A DNA stretch of 64,000 nucleotides from CAYXAA01 sp964462985 (GTDB lineage Bacteria > Pseudomonadota > Alphaproteobacteria > Rhizobiales > Stappiaceae). The notes under the pieces are model-generated. The model worked only from the letters and a program-made list of their open reading frames with translations. It was not told the origin of the DNA and did no database searches. Made by a program: the position numbers and the translations under genes. Below, one piece after another: positions 8,787 through 18,308 of this stretch. The stretch spans positions 116,917 to 180,916 of the forward strand of contig CAYXAA010000005.1 of assembly GCA_964462985.1 (NCBI GenBank), given 5' to 3'. Position 1 is the stretch's first letter, and each line of letters starts with the position of its first letter.

Positions 8787-9881
8787 TCAAGCTTCGACTT
8801 TGCGCTTTTCGTCTTCCGGATGAAGTGACCGCTCCTGAGAGCGGGGGGACTGGCGCTTGCGCGCTGCCAGGATCCGCCCTGCAAGGCTTTCCGGATCGGC
8901 TTCGAAGCTGGCTCGGGAGGCTCCATCAATTGGGAAGAGGTCCTCTTCATCGGCAAGATCGGCGGCGACTTCGGCTGCGAGTGCTTTCAGCGTCTTGCGC
9001 AAGGTCTCGAAGTCGGCCCCGCTGGCAAGTTCCGCGCGCAGGGCATCGTTCTCCGCCTCAAGCGCGCGCAACTGGTCGCTGTTCTCAGCAGTGGCGGCCT
9101 GCGTGCCCGGGCGATTGTCCAACTCGAGCGAAAGCCGTGCGATCTCAGCCTGCGCTGCGATGTATCGTGTTTCCATGTCGAGCAGCTTGCTGTCCAACGT
9201 CTTGATGCGCTCATCGCGTGTCGATTCCGGGGCCGGGCGCAGCGCAGCCGCCTGGGCATTGTGCAGGGCGTCTTCGGCCCGCCGCAGTCGGCGGCGCAAG
9301 TTTGCGACCTCAGATTCCAGGGCCGCCGTTCTGGCAATGGCTGACGCTTCGGCGACGCTGGCTTCCGCCGGCGTGACGTCGTCTTCGGAGGTCGTCTCCG
9401 CGGCCGCCGAAAGGCGTGCTTCCAATTCCGCATAGCGGTTGAGATGCCCGTCGATATCGCGTTCGAGGTTCCTTATCCGGACATTGGCGGCCGCGAGTGC
9501 CGCCTCCTGGTCGGCGATCGTCCGGCGCAGCGTTCTTTCAAGCTCCGCTGCATCCATCAGTGCCTGGTCACGATCTTCCAGCGTTCTCCGGGTGTTCGTT
9601 GCAGCCTTTTCGGCTTCCGTCCTGGCAATGCGACTTGCAGTGACCTCTTGCTGCAGCCGTTCGATCGACTTCTCCAGTCGGCAGACCTGGACCGCGTGGT
9701 CGGCACGCAGAGCATCGATTTCGGCTCGCGTGTCGGCCATAGAAAGCGGTGCCGTCGCCGTAACGGCCCGGCGGGTCAGGCGGACGGCACGCCGCCAAAC
9801 GGCGGACAGCACCACGATGGACAGGAGCCCGGCGATACAGAAGCCGAGGGCCACAAACATTGCTGCTTCGATCAAGACCAT
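8787..9881 (-). CDS. Membrane-anchored coiled-coil protein, function unknown
   Basis: A 364 aa protein. One N-terminal transmembrane helix (about residues 5-29, ALGFCIAGLLSIVVLSAVWR) is followed by arginines, setting a cytoplasmic-body topology. Residues 50-290 are a long heptad-rich coiled coil (many Leu/Ala/Glu repeats such as LEKSIERLQQEV). The C-terminus is charged and likely disordered. It resembles structural or scaffold proteins described in Rhizobiales as hypothetical. No enzymatic motif is visible. It is monocistronic as far as can be seen. Confidence 0.78.
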   Translation of the reverse strand: MVLIEAAMFVALGFCIAGLLSIVVLSAVWRRAVRLTRRAVTATAPLSMADTRAEIDALRADHAVQVCRLEKSIERLQQEVTASRIARTEAEKAATNTRRTLEDRDQALMDAAELERTLRRTIADQEAALAAANVRIRNLERDIDGHLNRYAELEARLSAAAETTSEDDVTPAEASVAEASAIARTAALESEVANLRRRLRRAEDALHNAQAAALRPAPESTRDERIKTLDSKLLDMETRYIAAQAEIARLSLELDNRPGTQAATAENSDQLRALEAENDALRAELASGADFETLRKTLKALAAEVAADLADEEDLFPIDGASRASFEADPESLAGRILAARKRQSPRSQERSLHPEDEKRKVEA

Positions 9882-10064
9882 GCACCGTATCAGACCGCGC
9901 CAATCCTACTGCTTACCTTAGGTTAGACCTGAGTCCAAGCAGATCGACTGCCGGCCCGACGTCGGATGCGCACCATCCTGACGCTTCGAATGGAGATCGG
10001 GCACGGTCGGGCGCTGCGCCGAACGATTCAGTCCGTCACCGGATCAACCGCGGCGCACGCCAAC

Positions 10065-10649
10065 CTAGAACGGGTTCCAAGTCGGCTCGCGCGTGAACTT
10101 CAAGTAGCCCATATTGATACCGAGCCTGGCGCCGAGGCCGGCCCGCACCGGGACCACGTAGATGTCGTTGTTCGCCAGCACCGTCATTCCGAAGCCGCCG
10201 ACCAGGTACGCCGAGCCGTTGACGCCGCCGAACCGGTTAAATATCGCATCGGTTGATGGCAGGTTGTAGACGAGCATCATCACGCGCGCACCGTCGCCGC
10301 CGATGTCCCACCCGATCGACGGGCCTTGCCAGAACACTTTCATTGTTCCGGCATTGCGGGTGTAGAGTTGGCCCTCGCCGTAACGGGCGCCGGCGATGAT
10401 CGCGCCAGAGCCTTCCTCGCCCAGCACATAACCATTCGGTTCGCCGTAGTTCTTTACCGCCTGTTCGACCACCGAGGCGAGGCCGCCGGAGATCTGACCG
10501 AAAAAGCGGTGGCCGGCGTTGACCAGCTCCTCCTGGTTGTAGGTTTCAGGCTGCTGCTGAGCAGCAGCGGGCTGCCAGGAAATGGCGAGGGCGACGCCGA
10601 GGGCTAGCCCAACGAACCACTGTGTCACCATGTTCGCCCTGGTCTTCAT
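10065..10649 (-). CDS. eipA: EipA-type (DUF1134) envelope integrity protein
   Basis: A 194 aa protein starting at ATG 10649, preceded by AGAAGGATCGC. A longer upstream frame to 11120 has no start support. It has a Sec signal peptide (residues 1 to about 33, ending AAAQQQ) and then a compact beta-rich domain with the motifs GSGAIIAGARYGEG and GPSIGWDIGGDG, characteristic of DUF1134. In Brucella the homologue EipA is a periplasmic lipocalin-like protein needed for envelope integrity and is under CtrA control. That gives a plausible link to ctrA in this window. It is divergent from the YHS-domain gene. Confidence 0.88.
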   Translation of the reverse strand: MKTRANMVTQWFVGLALGVALAISWQPAAAQQQPETYNQEELVNAGHRFFGQISGGLASVVEQAVKNYGEPNGYVLGEEGSGAIIAGARYGEGQLYTRNAGTMKVFWQGPSIGWDIGGDGARVMMLVYNLPSTDAIFNRFGGVNGSAYLVGGFGMTVLANNDIYVVPVRAGLGARLGINMGYLKFTREPTWNPF

Positions 10650-10934
10650 CGTGCGATCCTTCTGTTCAGCGCCGGCCAGCGCGGCGTCAGTTCGGACACG
10701 GGCAGCGTGCCCCACCTGCCTTCGGCCGTGGCGTTCCACCTTATTGACGCACTCCGTTCCCTGCCGGGCGCAATCCGTGTCCGGGTCCCGTAAAACATGG
10801 ACCGGTCGTGTCGGCGCCTGCATCGCCATCATCGTCCCAGTTGCCCGCGCGTTCGGATCGCGACAGGTTGGGAGACGAGATACGGCTGACCGAATCGCCG
10901 GACCGAATCGCTGCGACAGTGTAGACAAATTCGG

Positions 10935-11396
10935 ATGAGATTGTGGTGGATCACCTTGAGCCTTGTTGCCGTGCCGACGCTCGCCCTGGCAGCAGGCAAT
11001 GCCGGCGTTGGCCGATTTGCGACCGACCCGGTAACAGGCTACGCTCTCGGCGGCCACGATCCTGTCGCCTATTTCACCGATAAGGCGCCGCGTCGTGGAG
11101 AAGCCGAACTGGAGGCGCATTGGCGCGGAGTGGTGTGGACCTTCGTCAACGAGGGCAACCGGGCTGCCTTCGTCGCCGCACCGGAGGTCTATGCGCCGCG
11201 TTTTGGCGGCTGTGATCCATATTCCCTGGCGGAAGGCTATGCCACCACGGGGAATCCTCTGGTCTTCGCTCTCTACGGGGAACGGTTGTATCTATTCCAT
11301 TCAGAGGTAGATCGCTTCCTTTTCCTGGCGAATCCCGAACACCTGCGGGCGGAGGCGGAGAAAAACGCCGACCGTCTCGAGTGCGTGCCGAAATGA
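10935..11396 (+). CDS. Secreted YHS-domain protein
   Basis: A 153 aa protein with a signal peptide (about residues 1-20, ending ALAAGN). It has the YHS domain pattern: GYALGGHDPVAYFTD, then WTFVNEGNRAAFVAAPEVYAPRFGGC. YHS proteins of this type are small periplasmic proteins often found with copper or other metal systems; the biochemical role here is unknown. Three bases after its TGA the sequence continues into the chpT leader, but spacing of about 120 bp makes co-transcription uncertain. Confidence 0.85.
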   Translation: MRLWWITLSLVAVPTLALAAGNAGVGRFATDPVTGYALGGHDPVAYFTDKAPRRGEAELEAHWRGVVWTFVNEGNRAAFVAAPEVYAPRFGGCDPYSLAEGYATTGNPLVFALYGERLYLFHSEVDRFLFLANPEHLRAEAEKNADRLECVPK

Positions 11397-11520
11397 GTGA
11401 GGATTGCCCACCGGTTCGCCCCGTTGCCTTGGCATCATCGCGCGCCGAGTGTAACCCTCTTAGGCCGCGTTCGAATCGGGAATTCCCAAGACCTTTGTTT
11501 GTTCCTCGTGAGGAAGCCTC

Positions 11521-12165
11521 ATGTCCATGATCGGTGATCTGACCTCCCTCGACCTTGCCGCGCTCGTCGCAAGTCGTGTCTGCCACGACATCATCTCTCC
11601 CGTCGGGGCGATTACCAACGGACTTGAGGTCCTCGATGAAGAGGGCAACGAAGACATGCGCGACTTTGCGATGGACCTGATCCGCAAGAGCGCGCGTCAG
11701 GCCTCGGCGAAGCTGCAGTTTGCCCGGCTCGCCTTCGGGGCGGCCGGTTCCGCGGGAGCAGAGATCGACCTCGGCGATGCGCAAAAGGTCGCGGCCGGCT
11801 TCCTGGAAAACGAAAAGGCGGACCTCAGCTGGGAAGTGCCGCGTCTGCTGATGGGCAAGAACCGGGTCAAGCTGTTGTTGAACCTGATCCTGATCGCGAA
11901 CCAGTGCGTGCCCCGCGGTGGGATGATCACGGTTTCGATGGAGGGTGATCAGGAAACGCCGACGTTCAGGCTCGCCGTCACAGGGCCTTCAGCGAAAGTG
12001 CCGGGCCTCGTCACGCAGATTCTTTCCGGTGTAGAACCGGAGAGGATTGACGCCCACTCTGTCCAATCGGTCTACACTATTCTCCTTGCGCGTGAATGTT
12101 CCATGGATTTACATCTTGTTAAGGAAGATGAAGTTGTAGTTATTACTGCGTCTCATGTGAGTTAG
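11521..12165 (+). CDS. chpT: ChpT-type histidine phosphotransferase
   Basis: A 214 aa dimeric histidine-kinase-like phosphotransferase. The helical hairpin motif SRVCHDIISPVGAITNGLE carries the phospho-accepting histidine at residue 22. The C-terminal half resembles a degenerate ATPase domain (GKNRVKLLLNLILIANQC). In alphaproteobacteria ChpT passes phosphate from the hybrid kinase CckA to CtrA and CpdR. GAGGAAG precedes the ATG. It lies directly upstream of cheA, and ctrA itself lies 6 kb away, so both ends of the relay frame the chemotaxis operon. Confidence 0.93.
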   Translation: MSMIGDLTSLDLAALVASRVCHDIISPVGAITNGLEVLDEEGNEDMRDFAMDLIRKSARQASAKLQFARLAFGAAGSAGAEIDLGDAQKVAAGFLENEKADLSWEVPRLLMGKNRVKLLLNLILIANQCVPRGGMITVSMEGDQETPTFRLAVTGPSAKVPGLVTQILSGVEPERIDAHSVQSVYTILLARECSMDLHLVKEDEVVVITASHVS

Positions 12166-12291
12166 TAGAATCTTTTAAAGAAATAGACTGTTTCAATCTA
12201 TCTTAACTGTTTGATCCCAGACTCCTCGACAGGGATGGCGCAATCGGTGTCTGTCGACACGATTGCAGTAATTAGTCGGGTGAGTATGGCC

Positions 12292-15057
12292 ATGGACGAC
12301 CTCCTCAGTGAGTTCCTTACCGAGACGAGCGAAAGTCTCGATGTCGTCGACGTTGAACTGGTAAAATTCGAACAAGAGCCGAACAACGCCAAGATTCTCG
12401 ACAATATCTTTCGGCTCGTCCATACGATCAAAGGCACCTGTGGCTTTCTCGGCCTGCCCCGACTGGAGGCGCTCGCCCACGCCGCCGAGACCTTGATGGG
12501 CAAATTCCGCGACGGCGTCTCGGTCACTCCGGAAGCAGTGTCGCTGATCCTCAATTCAATCGATCGTATCAAGGAAATTCTCTCCGACCTGGAGGCAGCC
12601 AACGGCCGCGAGCCGGAAGGCTCTGACGACGATCTGATCTCCGAACTGGAACGCATGTCCATGTCGGCGACCGTCGAGGCAACGGCGGGGGCCGACGGTC
12701 CTGCCGCAGAGGACGATGCCGCCGAGGAGGAAGACGTCCCGATCACCCGGGGCAGCTTGGTCGATCAGGTTCTCGAGCGGCCCCTGCGTCCAGGGGAAGT
12801 GTCGCTTGACGAGCTGGAGCGCGCGTTCCGCGAGGCCGAGGTGGAAATCGAACTGCCGACCGCCGCTGCACCCGAGATGGAGACGGAGGACGACGAGGAA
12901 ACGGTTCCGGTCGCCGCGCCGCGCTCCCGCGAAACAGAGTCCGTCAAGGCCGGGGCGGAAAAGACCGAAAAGAAGAACGCCAGCTCGGTCTCGAACCAGA
13001 CCATCCGCGTGGCCGTCGAGACGCTCGAACATCTTATGACGATGGTCTCGGAGTTGGTTCTCACCCGCAACCAGTTGCTCGAGATTGTCCGGCGCCACGA
13101 GGATTCTGAGTTCAAGGTACCGCTGCAGCGGCTTTCGAATGTCACGGCCGAGCTGCAGGAAGGCGTTATGAAGACGCGGATGCAGCCAATCGGCAATGCC
13201 TGGCAGAAGCTGCCACGTATCGTACGCGACCTCAGCCAAGAGCTGGAGAAGCCGATCGAGCTGGAAATGGCTGGTGCCGACACCGAACTTGATCGCCAGG
13301 TGCTGGAGCTGATCAAGGATCCGCTCACCCATATGGTCCGCAACTCGGCCGATCACGGCCTGGAGATGCCGGCCGAGCGGCGTAAGGCCGGCAAGCCGGA
13401 GAAGGGCACCGTCCGGCTTTCGGCCTATCATGAGGGTGGCCACATCATCATCGAGGTCAAAGACGACGGCCGAGGCCTCGATGTCGAGAAGATCAAGAAG
13501 AAGGTGATCGAGAACGGGCTCGCCAGTGAAAGCGAGCTCGAGAAGATGACCGACCAGCAGATCTACAAGTATATCTTCAAGGCCGGCTTCTCTACAGCGA
13601 CGGAAGTCACGAGCGTCTCAGGACGCGGCGTCGGCATGGACGTGGTCCGCAACAACATCGAACTGATCGGTGGGACCGTCGACCTGCGCTCGGCACCCGG
13701 CAAGGGCACCACATTCATCATCAAGATCCCGCTGACGCTCGCCATCGTCTCAACCCTCATCGTTGAGGCAAGCGGGGATCGTTTTGCGATTCCCCAGCTT
13801 TCGGTGGTGGAACTGGTCCGAGTTCAGTCGAACTCCGAGCACCGTATCGAGCGGATCAAGGACACTCCCGTACTGCGCCTGCGCAACAAGCTGCTGCCGC
13901 TCGTGCATCTGCCGCAGTTGCTTGGCACGGCTGAGGCCGCTGAGGACGGCAGCTTCGACGAAGACAACGGCTTTATCGTCGTTATGCAGGTCGGCAGCCA
14001 GACCTTTGGCGTGGTGGTCGACGGTGTCTTCCACACCGAGGAAATCGTTGTAAAGCCGATGTCGACGATGCTGCGCAACCTGACAATGTTCTCCGGCAAT
14101 ACCATCCTTGGCGACGGTTCGGTGATCATGATCATCGACCCGAACGGCATCGCGAGCGCGATGGCGAGCCATGCCTCGAGCTTGGCGACCGACGAGGAGA
14201 CGGACGGTGCCGAGGACGCCATGCTGGCAGCGATCGACGGGCAGTCGAGCATCTCGATGCTTCTGTTCCGGGCCGGTTCGCCCGAACCCAAGGCGGTGCC
14301 GCTGTCGCTCGTGACCCGCTTGGAGGAATTCGAGGTGTCCAAGATCGAGCGCTCGAACGGCCGCGATCTGGTGCAGTACCGCGGGGCGCTGATGCCGCTG
14401 GTCTATATCGAGCCGTCGCAGGGCCATCGTACGGAGGGTACCCAGCCGATGCTGGTATTCTCCGATGCCGGACGCTCCATGGGTCTGGTGGTCGACGAGA
14501 TCGTCGACATCGTGGAGGACCGCATGAACATCGAGGTCGGGTCGGAGCGCCCGGGTATTCTCGGTTCGGCAGTGATCAAGGAGCGCGCAACCGAGATCAT
14601 CGACCTTGGCTACTACCTGCCTCAGGCCTTCGAGGACTGGTTCATGCGCAAGGAGATGGACAGTGCCGCGCTGACCAAGAAGGTGCTTCTGGTCGACGAC
14701 AGCGCGTTCTTCCGCAACATGCTAACGCCTGTTCTCAAGGCGGCGGGCTATCATGTGACCGCGTGCTCGAGTGCCGCCGCGGCCTTTGAGCTCCTGGAAA
14801 ACGGGGACGGCTTCCATGCGGTGGTCAGCGACATCGAGATGCCGGAGATCAACGGCTTCGAGTTCTGCGAGGCGATGCGCCGTGACCCGCGCTTCCGCAA
14901 GCTTCCGATCCTGGCGCTGTCGGCCGTGGTAACCCCGGCTTCAATCGAGCGCGGGCGCCAGGCCGGCTTCGATGATTATGTGGCCAAGTTTGACCGTCCT
15001 GGTCTGATCGCGGCCCTCAAGGACGTGTTCTCCGGTGAGCTGGGACTTGCGGCATGA
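12292..15057 (+). CDS. cheA: Hybrid chemotaxis kinase CheA with C-terminal receiver domain
   Basis: A 921 aa protein from ATG 12292 (MDDLLSEFL). This start has GGTGAG seven bases upstream, whereas ATG 12286 and TTG 12211 lack usable sites. The HPt domain comes first, with phosphorylated His44 in HTIKGTCGF. Acidic linkers, the dimerisation helices (near ETLEHLMTMVSELVL) and the ATPase (N box HMVRNSADHGLE, G boxes DDGRGLD and GRGVGMDVV) follow. Next are two CheW-like coupling domains, and finally a receiver (VLLVDDSAFFRNML, Asp in VVSDIEMPEINGFE). It phosphorylates CheY and CheB. It overlaps cheW by ATGA. Confidence 0.95.
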   Translation: MDDLLSEFLTETSESLDVVDVELVKFEQEPNNAKILDNIFRLVHTIKGTCGFLGLPRLEALAHAAETLMGKFRDGVSVTPEAVSLILNSIDRIKEILSDLEAANGREPEGSDDDLISELERMSMSATVEATAGADGPAAEDDAAEEEDVPITRGSLVDQVLERPLRPGEVSLDELERAFREAEVEIELPTAAAPEMETEDDEETVPVAAPRSRETESVKAGAEKTEKKNASSVSNQTIRVAVETLEHLMTMVSELVLTRNQLLEIVRRHEDSEFKVPLQRLSNVTAELQEGVMKTRMQPIGNAWQKLPRIVRDLSQELEKPIELEMAGADTELDRQVLELIKDPLTHMVRNSADHGLEMPAERRKAGKPEKGTVRLSAYHEGGHIIIEVKDDGRGLDVEKIKKKVIENGLASESELEKMTDQQIYKYIFKAGFSTATEVTSVSGRGVGMDVVRNNIELIGGTVDLRSAPGKGTTFIIKIPLTLAIVSTLIVEASGDRFAIPQLSVVELVRVQSNSEHRIERIKDTPVLRLRNKLLPLVHLPQLLGTAEAAEDGSFDEDNGFIVVMQVGSQTFGVVVDGVFHTEEIVVKPMSTMLRNLTMFSGNTILGDGSVIMIIDPNGIASAMASHASSLATDEETDGAEDAMLAAIDGQSSISMLLFRAGSPEPKAVPLSLVTRLEEFEVSKIERSNGRDLVQYRGALMPLVYIEPSQGHRTEGTQPMLVFSDAGRSMGLVVDEIVDIVEDRMNIEVGSERPGILGSAVIKERATEIIDLGYYLPQAFEDWFMRKEMDSAALTKKVLLVDDSAFFRNMLTPVLKAAGYHVTACSSAAAAFELLENGDGFHAVVSDIEMPEINGFEFCEAMRRDPRFRKLPILALSAVVTPASIERGRQAGFDDYVAKFDRPGLIAALKDVFSGELGLAA

Positions 15058-15533
15058 ACAAGCATGACACCAATGCCTCGGCCGTTGCCGAGACCATTCA
15101 ATACGTCACCGTCGTGATTGGCGGACAGCTCTTCGGCCTGCCAATCTCTCAGGTCCACGATGTTTTCGTGCCGGAACGAGTGACCCGAGTGCCGCTGGCC
15201 GCACCGGAAGTGGCGGGGGTGCTCAACCTGCGCGGTCGGATCGTGACGGCGATCGACATGCGTAAGCGCCTGCATCTTCCGCCGCGCGACGAGAACACCG
15301 CAATGATGGCGGTGGGGATCGAGTATCGAGGTGAGTCCTATGGTCTCGTCATCGATACGGTCGGCGAGGTGCTGATACTCGAAGAGGCGTCTCGCGAATC
15401 CAATCCGTCCAACCTCGACAAGCGCTGGGCGGAAGTTTCGGGCGGCGTCCACCGGCTCGACGGCAAGCTTATGGTCATTCTCGACGTCGAACGGCTGCTG
15501 GGCTCCATGGTCGAGCCGCTGGCTGCCGCATGA
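15054..15533 (+). CDS. cheW: Chemotaxis coupling protein CheW
   Basis: A 159 aa CheW-domain protein (FGLPISQVHDVFVPE, GVLNLRGRIVTAIDMRKRL). It links membrane chemoreceptors to CheA. Its ATG overlaps the cheA stop in ATGA, implying translational coupling. No receptor gene is in the window, so receptors must be encoded elsewhere. Confidence 0.95.
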   Translation: MNKHDTNASAVAETIQYVTVVIGGQLFGLPISQVHDVFVPERVTRVPLAAPEVAGVLNLRGRIVTAIDMRKRLHLPPRDENTAMMAVGIEYRGESYGLVIDTVGEVLILEEASRESNPSNLDKRWAEVSGGVHRLDGKLMVILDVERLLGSMVEPLAAA

Positions 15534-15663
15534 CCGAAGCAGCCACCGCTGTCCAGCCGGATGGGGGGCGGTGGCTCCAGTCTCTGGAATCGACCGGCCG
15601 GAGACAGGCTGGTCCAGACTCAACCGCCGGGCCGCAGGCACTCGGCAATCGGAGTAGGCTCAG

Positions 15664-16029
15664 ATGAAGCACTGCCTTGTGGTGGATGACTCCAGCGTCA
15701 TTCGAAAGGTTGCCCGTCGGATCCTGGAGGATCTCGACTTCAAGATCACCGAGGCAGAGGACGGCCAGCAGGCGCTCAGCGTATGTCGCCAGACCATGCC
15801 TGATGCGATTCTGCTGGACTGGAACATGCCGGTCATGGACGGTCTGGAGTTTCTGACCGCGCTGCGGCGCGAGGACGGCGGCGAGGAGCCGATCGTGGTG
15901 TTCTGCACCACCGAGAATGATGTCGCGCATATCGCGCGGGCCATTCGCGCCGGTGCCAACGAATACATCATGAAACCGTTCGACCGGGAAATCGTGGAAG
16001 CCAAGTTCCAGGAAGTCGGCCTGATCTGA
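15664..16029 (+). CDS. cheY: Chemotaxis response regulator CheY
   Basis: A 121 aa single-domain receiver. The acidic pair is Asp8-Asp9, the phosphoacceptor is Asp52 in LLDWNMPVMDG, Thr82/Thr83 lies in FCTTEND, and Lys104 is in MKPF. It is the diffusible signal from CheA to the flagellar motor. A 130 bp gap separates it from cheW, and cheB follows after 27 bp. Confidence 0.92.
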   Translation: MKHCLVVDDSSVIRKVARRILEDLDFKITEAEDGQQALSVCRQTMPDAILLDWNMPVMDGLEFLTALRREDGGEEPIVVFCTTENDVAHIARAIRAGANEYIMKPFDREIVEAKFQEVGLI

Positions 16030-16056
16030 CGGTCCCCTCGTGCAGCGGCAACAATA

Positions 16057-17277
16057 ATGACAACACGTCACGCGCCCGTTTCGGCGACGGGTCCTATCAC
16101 CGATCCCATTCGCGTTATGGTTGTGGATGACTCGGTCGTCATCCGGGGGCTGATTGGCCGCTGGGTCGATTCCGACCCTGCGCTTGCCGTCGTGGCATCG
16201 CATCGAAATGGCCGCGTTGCAGTCGAAGACCTTGAGCGCAGCAATCCGGACGTCGTGGTGCTTGACATCGAGATGCCGGAAATGGACGGCCTTACGGCGC
16301 TGCCGTTGATGTTGAAGAAGAAGCGCGACCTGACGGTGGTCATGGCCTCCACGCTGACCCGGCGCAATGCGGAGATCAGCCTGAAAGCACTGTCGCTCGG
16401 CGCGCAGGATTATGTGCCGAAGCCGGAAACCTCGAGCGAGGTCACGACCTCGATCGATTTCCGGCGCGAATTGATTGAGAAAGTCAAGGTCCTCGGCCTC
16501 CGCGGCCGTGCGCTGCGTTCCGCCGGCCGCCCGCAGATGAGGGCCGAGACCCGGGCGGGCCGCGTCGCCTCGCAGCAATCCGTGACGCGGATCGTCACCG
16601 CTCCGCCGTCTACCTACGCCAGGAGATCGGCCGCGACCAAGCCAGCATCGGCGTCGTCGGCTGCCTACGCGCTGAGACCCTATGCCACCGTTAAGCCGCG
16701 GATCGTCGCGATCGGCTCTTCGACCGGGGGACCGCAGGCGCTGCAGCAGGTTTTGCGCGACATCGGGCCGGCGATCCGCGACGTACCTGTTGCCATCACA
16801 CAGCATATGCCGCCGACTTTCACCGCGATCCTGGCGGAGCATCTGGCAAAGGCCTCAAAGAGGCCGGCAAAGGAAGCCGAGGCGGGCGAGGTCCTGCAGC
16901 CCGGGACCGTCTATGTCGCGCCAGGAGGCCGCCACATGATTCTTGAAAAGGACGGCGGTCACCCGGTGGTCCGACTGACCGAGGATCCACCCATAAACTT
17001 CTGCCGGCCCGCGGTGGATCCGCTGTTCGACAGCGTTGCGAAGGTCTACGGCTCGGCGGTGCTCGCGGTCGTCCTGACGGGCATGGGCCACGATGGATCG
17101 GCGGGCGTGCGCACGATAGCGGCCGGCGGCGGGAGCATCATCGCTCAGGACGAGGCGACCAGCGTGGTCTGGGGCATGCCGGGTGCCGCGGTGCAGACCG
17201 GCCTTTGCTCCGACGTCCTTCCGGTCACCGAGATTGGACCGAAGATCGTGCGAATCCTGAATGGAGGCCTGCGGTGA
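16057..17277 (+). CDS. cheB: Chemoreceptor methylesterase/deamidase CheB
   Basis: A 406 aa protein. The N-terminal receiver (phosphoacceptor Asp70 in VVVLDIEMPEMDG) is joined by a long Ala/Ser/Arg-rich linker (about 150-212) to the esterase domain. The catalytic triad is visible: Ser222 in IGSSTGGPQ, His251 in ITQHMPP and Asp347 in TGMGHDGSAG. It removes methyl groups from receptor glutamates during adaptation, antagonising CheR. Its stop overlaps the cheR start in GTGA. The linker is longer than in enteric CheB. Confidence 0.95.
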   Translation: MTTRHAPVSATGPITDPIRVMVVDDSVVIRGLIGRWVDSDPALAVVASHRNGRVAVEDLERSNPDVVVLDIEMPEMDGLTALPLMLKKKRDLTVVMASTLTRRNAEISLKALSLGAQDYVPKPETSSEVTTSIDFRRELIEKVKVLGLRGRALRSAGRPQMRAETRAGRVASQQSVTRIVTAPPSTYARRSAATKPASASSAAYALRPYATVKPRIVAIGSSTGGPQALQQVLRDIGPAIRDVPVAITQHMPPTFTAILAEHLAKASKRPAKEAEAGEVLQPGTVYVAPGGRHMILEKDGGHPVVRLTEDPPINFCRPAVDPLFDSVAKVYGSAVLAVVLTGMGHDGSAGVRTIAAGGGSIIAQDEATSVVWGMPGAAVQTGLCSDVLPVTEIGPKIVRILNGGLR

Positions 17278-18137
17278 CACCGTCAGAATACGAGTTCCTC
17301 AGGCAGTTCCTCAAGTCACGGTCGGGTCTCGTGCTCTCTGCTGAAAAGCAGTACCTGGTCGAAAGCCGGCTTTTGCCGATCGCACGGCAGAACGGGATCG
17401 CCTCGCTCAGCGATCTGATCGCTGCGGTCAAACGTCCGGGCAGCGAACGTCTCGCCACGGCGGTGGTCGAGGCGATGACGACCAACGAGTCGTTCTTCTT
17501 CCGCGACAAGACGCCATTTGAGCATTTCAAGGATACGATGCTGCCGCATATGCTCCAGCATCGCTCGGCGCGCCGCCGCGTGCGGATCTGGTGTGCCGCC
17601 GCCTCTACGGGTCAGGAGCCTTATTCGCTCGCAATGTGCCTCAAGGAGGCAGGTTCGAAGATCGCAGGCTGGAGCTTCGACATTCTTGGAACCGATCTGT
17701 CTAACGAAGTACTCGAAAGGGCGCGGGCAGGCATCTATAGCCAGTTCGAAGTCCAGCGCGGCCTGCCGATCCAGATGCTGCTGAAACACTTCACGCAGAA
17801 GGGAGATCTCTGGCAGATCAACGCAGATCTTCGTGCGATGGTTCAGTGGCGGCAGCTCAATCTTCTCGACAGCTTGATCGCTCTCGGAGAATACGACATC
17901 ATATTCTGCCGCAACGTGCTGATTTACTTTGATCAGCAGACGAAAATCGACGTGCTCGACCGGATCGCCAGGCAGATGCCGACGGACGGGTATCTCGTGC
18001 TCGGCGCTGCCGAAACCGTTGTGGGCCTGACCGATAGATTCCAGCCGGTTCCGGATCGACGCGGCCTTTATCAACTGAAGACGAGCGCCGCCGCGGCGGC
18101 GCCTCCTCGGCTCGCCGCAATCGGCGGCGTGAACTGA
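17274..18137 (+). CDS. cheR: Chemoreceptor methyltransferase CheR
   Basis: A 287 aa protein from GTG 17274, which overlaps the cheB stop and has GGAGG six bases upstream. The N-terminal helical domain (to about residue 75, TTNESFFFRD) is followed by the S-adenosylmethionine domain with IWCAAASTGQEPYSLAM and the late motif DIIFCRNVLIYFD. It methylates receptor glutamates. It is the last gene of the che operon; ctrA converges from the other side. Confidence 0.95.
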   Translation: MTPSEYEFLRQFLKSRSGLVLSAEKQYLVESRLLPIARQNGIASLSDLIAAVKRPGSERLATAVVEAMTTNESFFFRDKTPFEHFKDTMLPHMLQHRSARRRVRIWCAAASTGQEPYSLAMCLKEAGSKIAGWSFDILGTDLSNEVLERARAGIYSQFEVQRGLPIQMLLKHFTQKGDLWQINADLRAMVQWRQLNLLDSLIALGEYDIIFCRNVLIYFDQQTKIDVLDRIARQMPTDGYLVLGAAETVVGLTDRFQPVPDRRGLYQLKTSAAAAAPPRLAAIGGVN

Positions 18138-18235
18138 AGTACCGCCCTTGCCTGGCAAGCCGCAATTCCTGTCTGGCCGCCGGACTGGGCCGCTCGTCCT
18201 CGCCCGCTTCCGCGATCCGACGGCCCAGTGACAGC

Positions 18236-18272
18236 CGAAACAAAAACACCGGCCTCTCGAGCAGGCCGGTGT
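18236..18272 (-). terminator. Intrinsic terminator of ctrA
   Basis: A perfect 10-bp inverted repeat, ACACCGGCCT (18246-18255) and AGGCCGGTGT (18263-18272), with a 7-nt loop. Read on the minus strand it is followed by TTTTTGTTTC, so it terminates ctrA transcription. Confidence 0.9.
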
Positions 18273-18308
18273 CGCATCGTGTCGGGCAGGCTGTGGGAAG
18301 GCTGCGGT

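Noticed and set aside
10650..11120. N-terminal extension of the EipA frame
   Set aside because: The extension would hide the signal peptide inside the protein, has no ribosome binding site, and overlaps the divergent gene.
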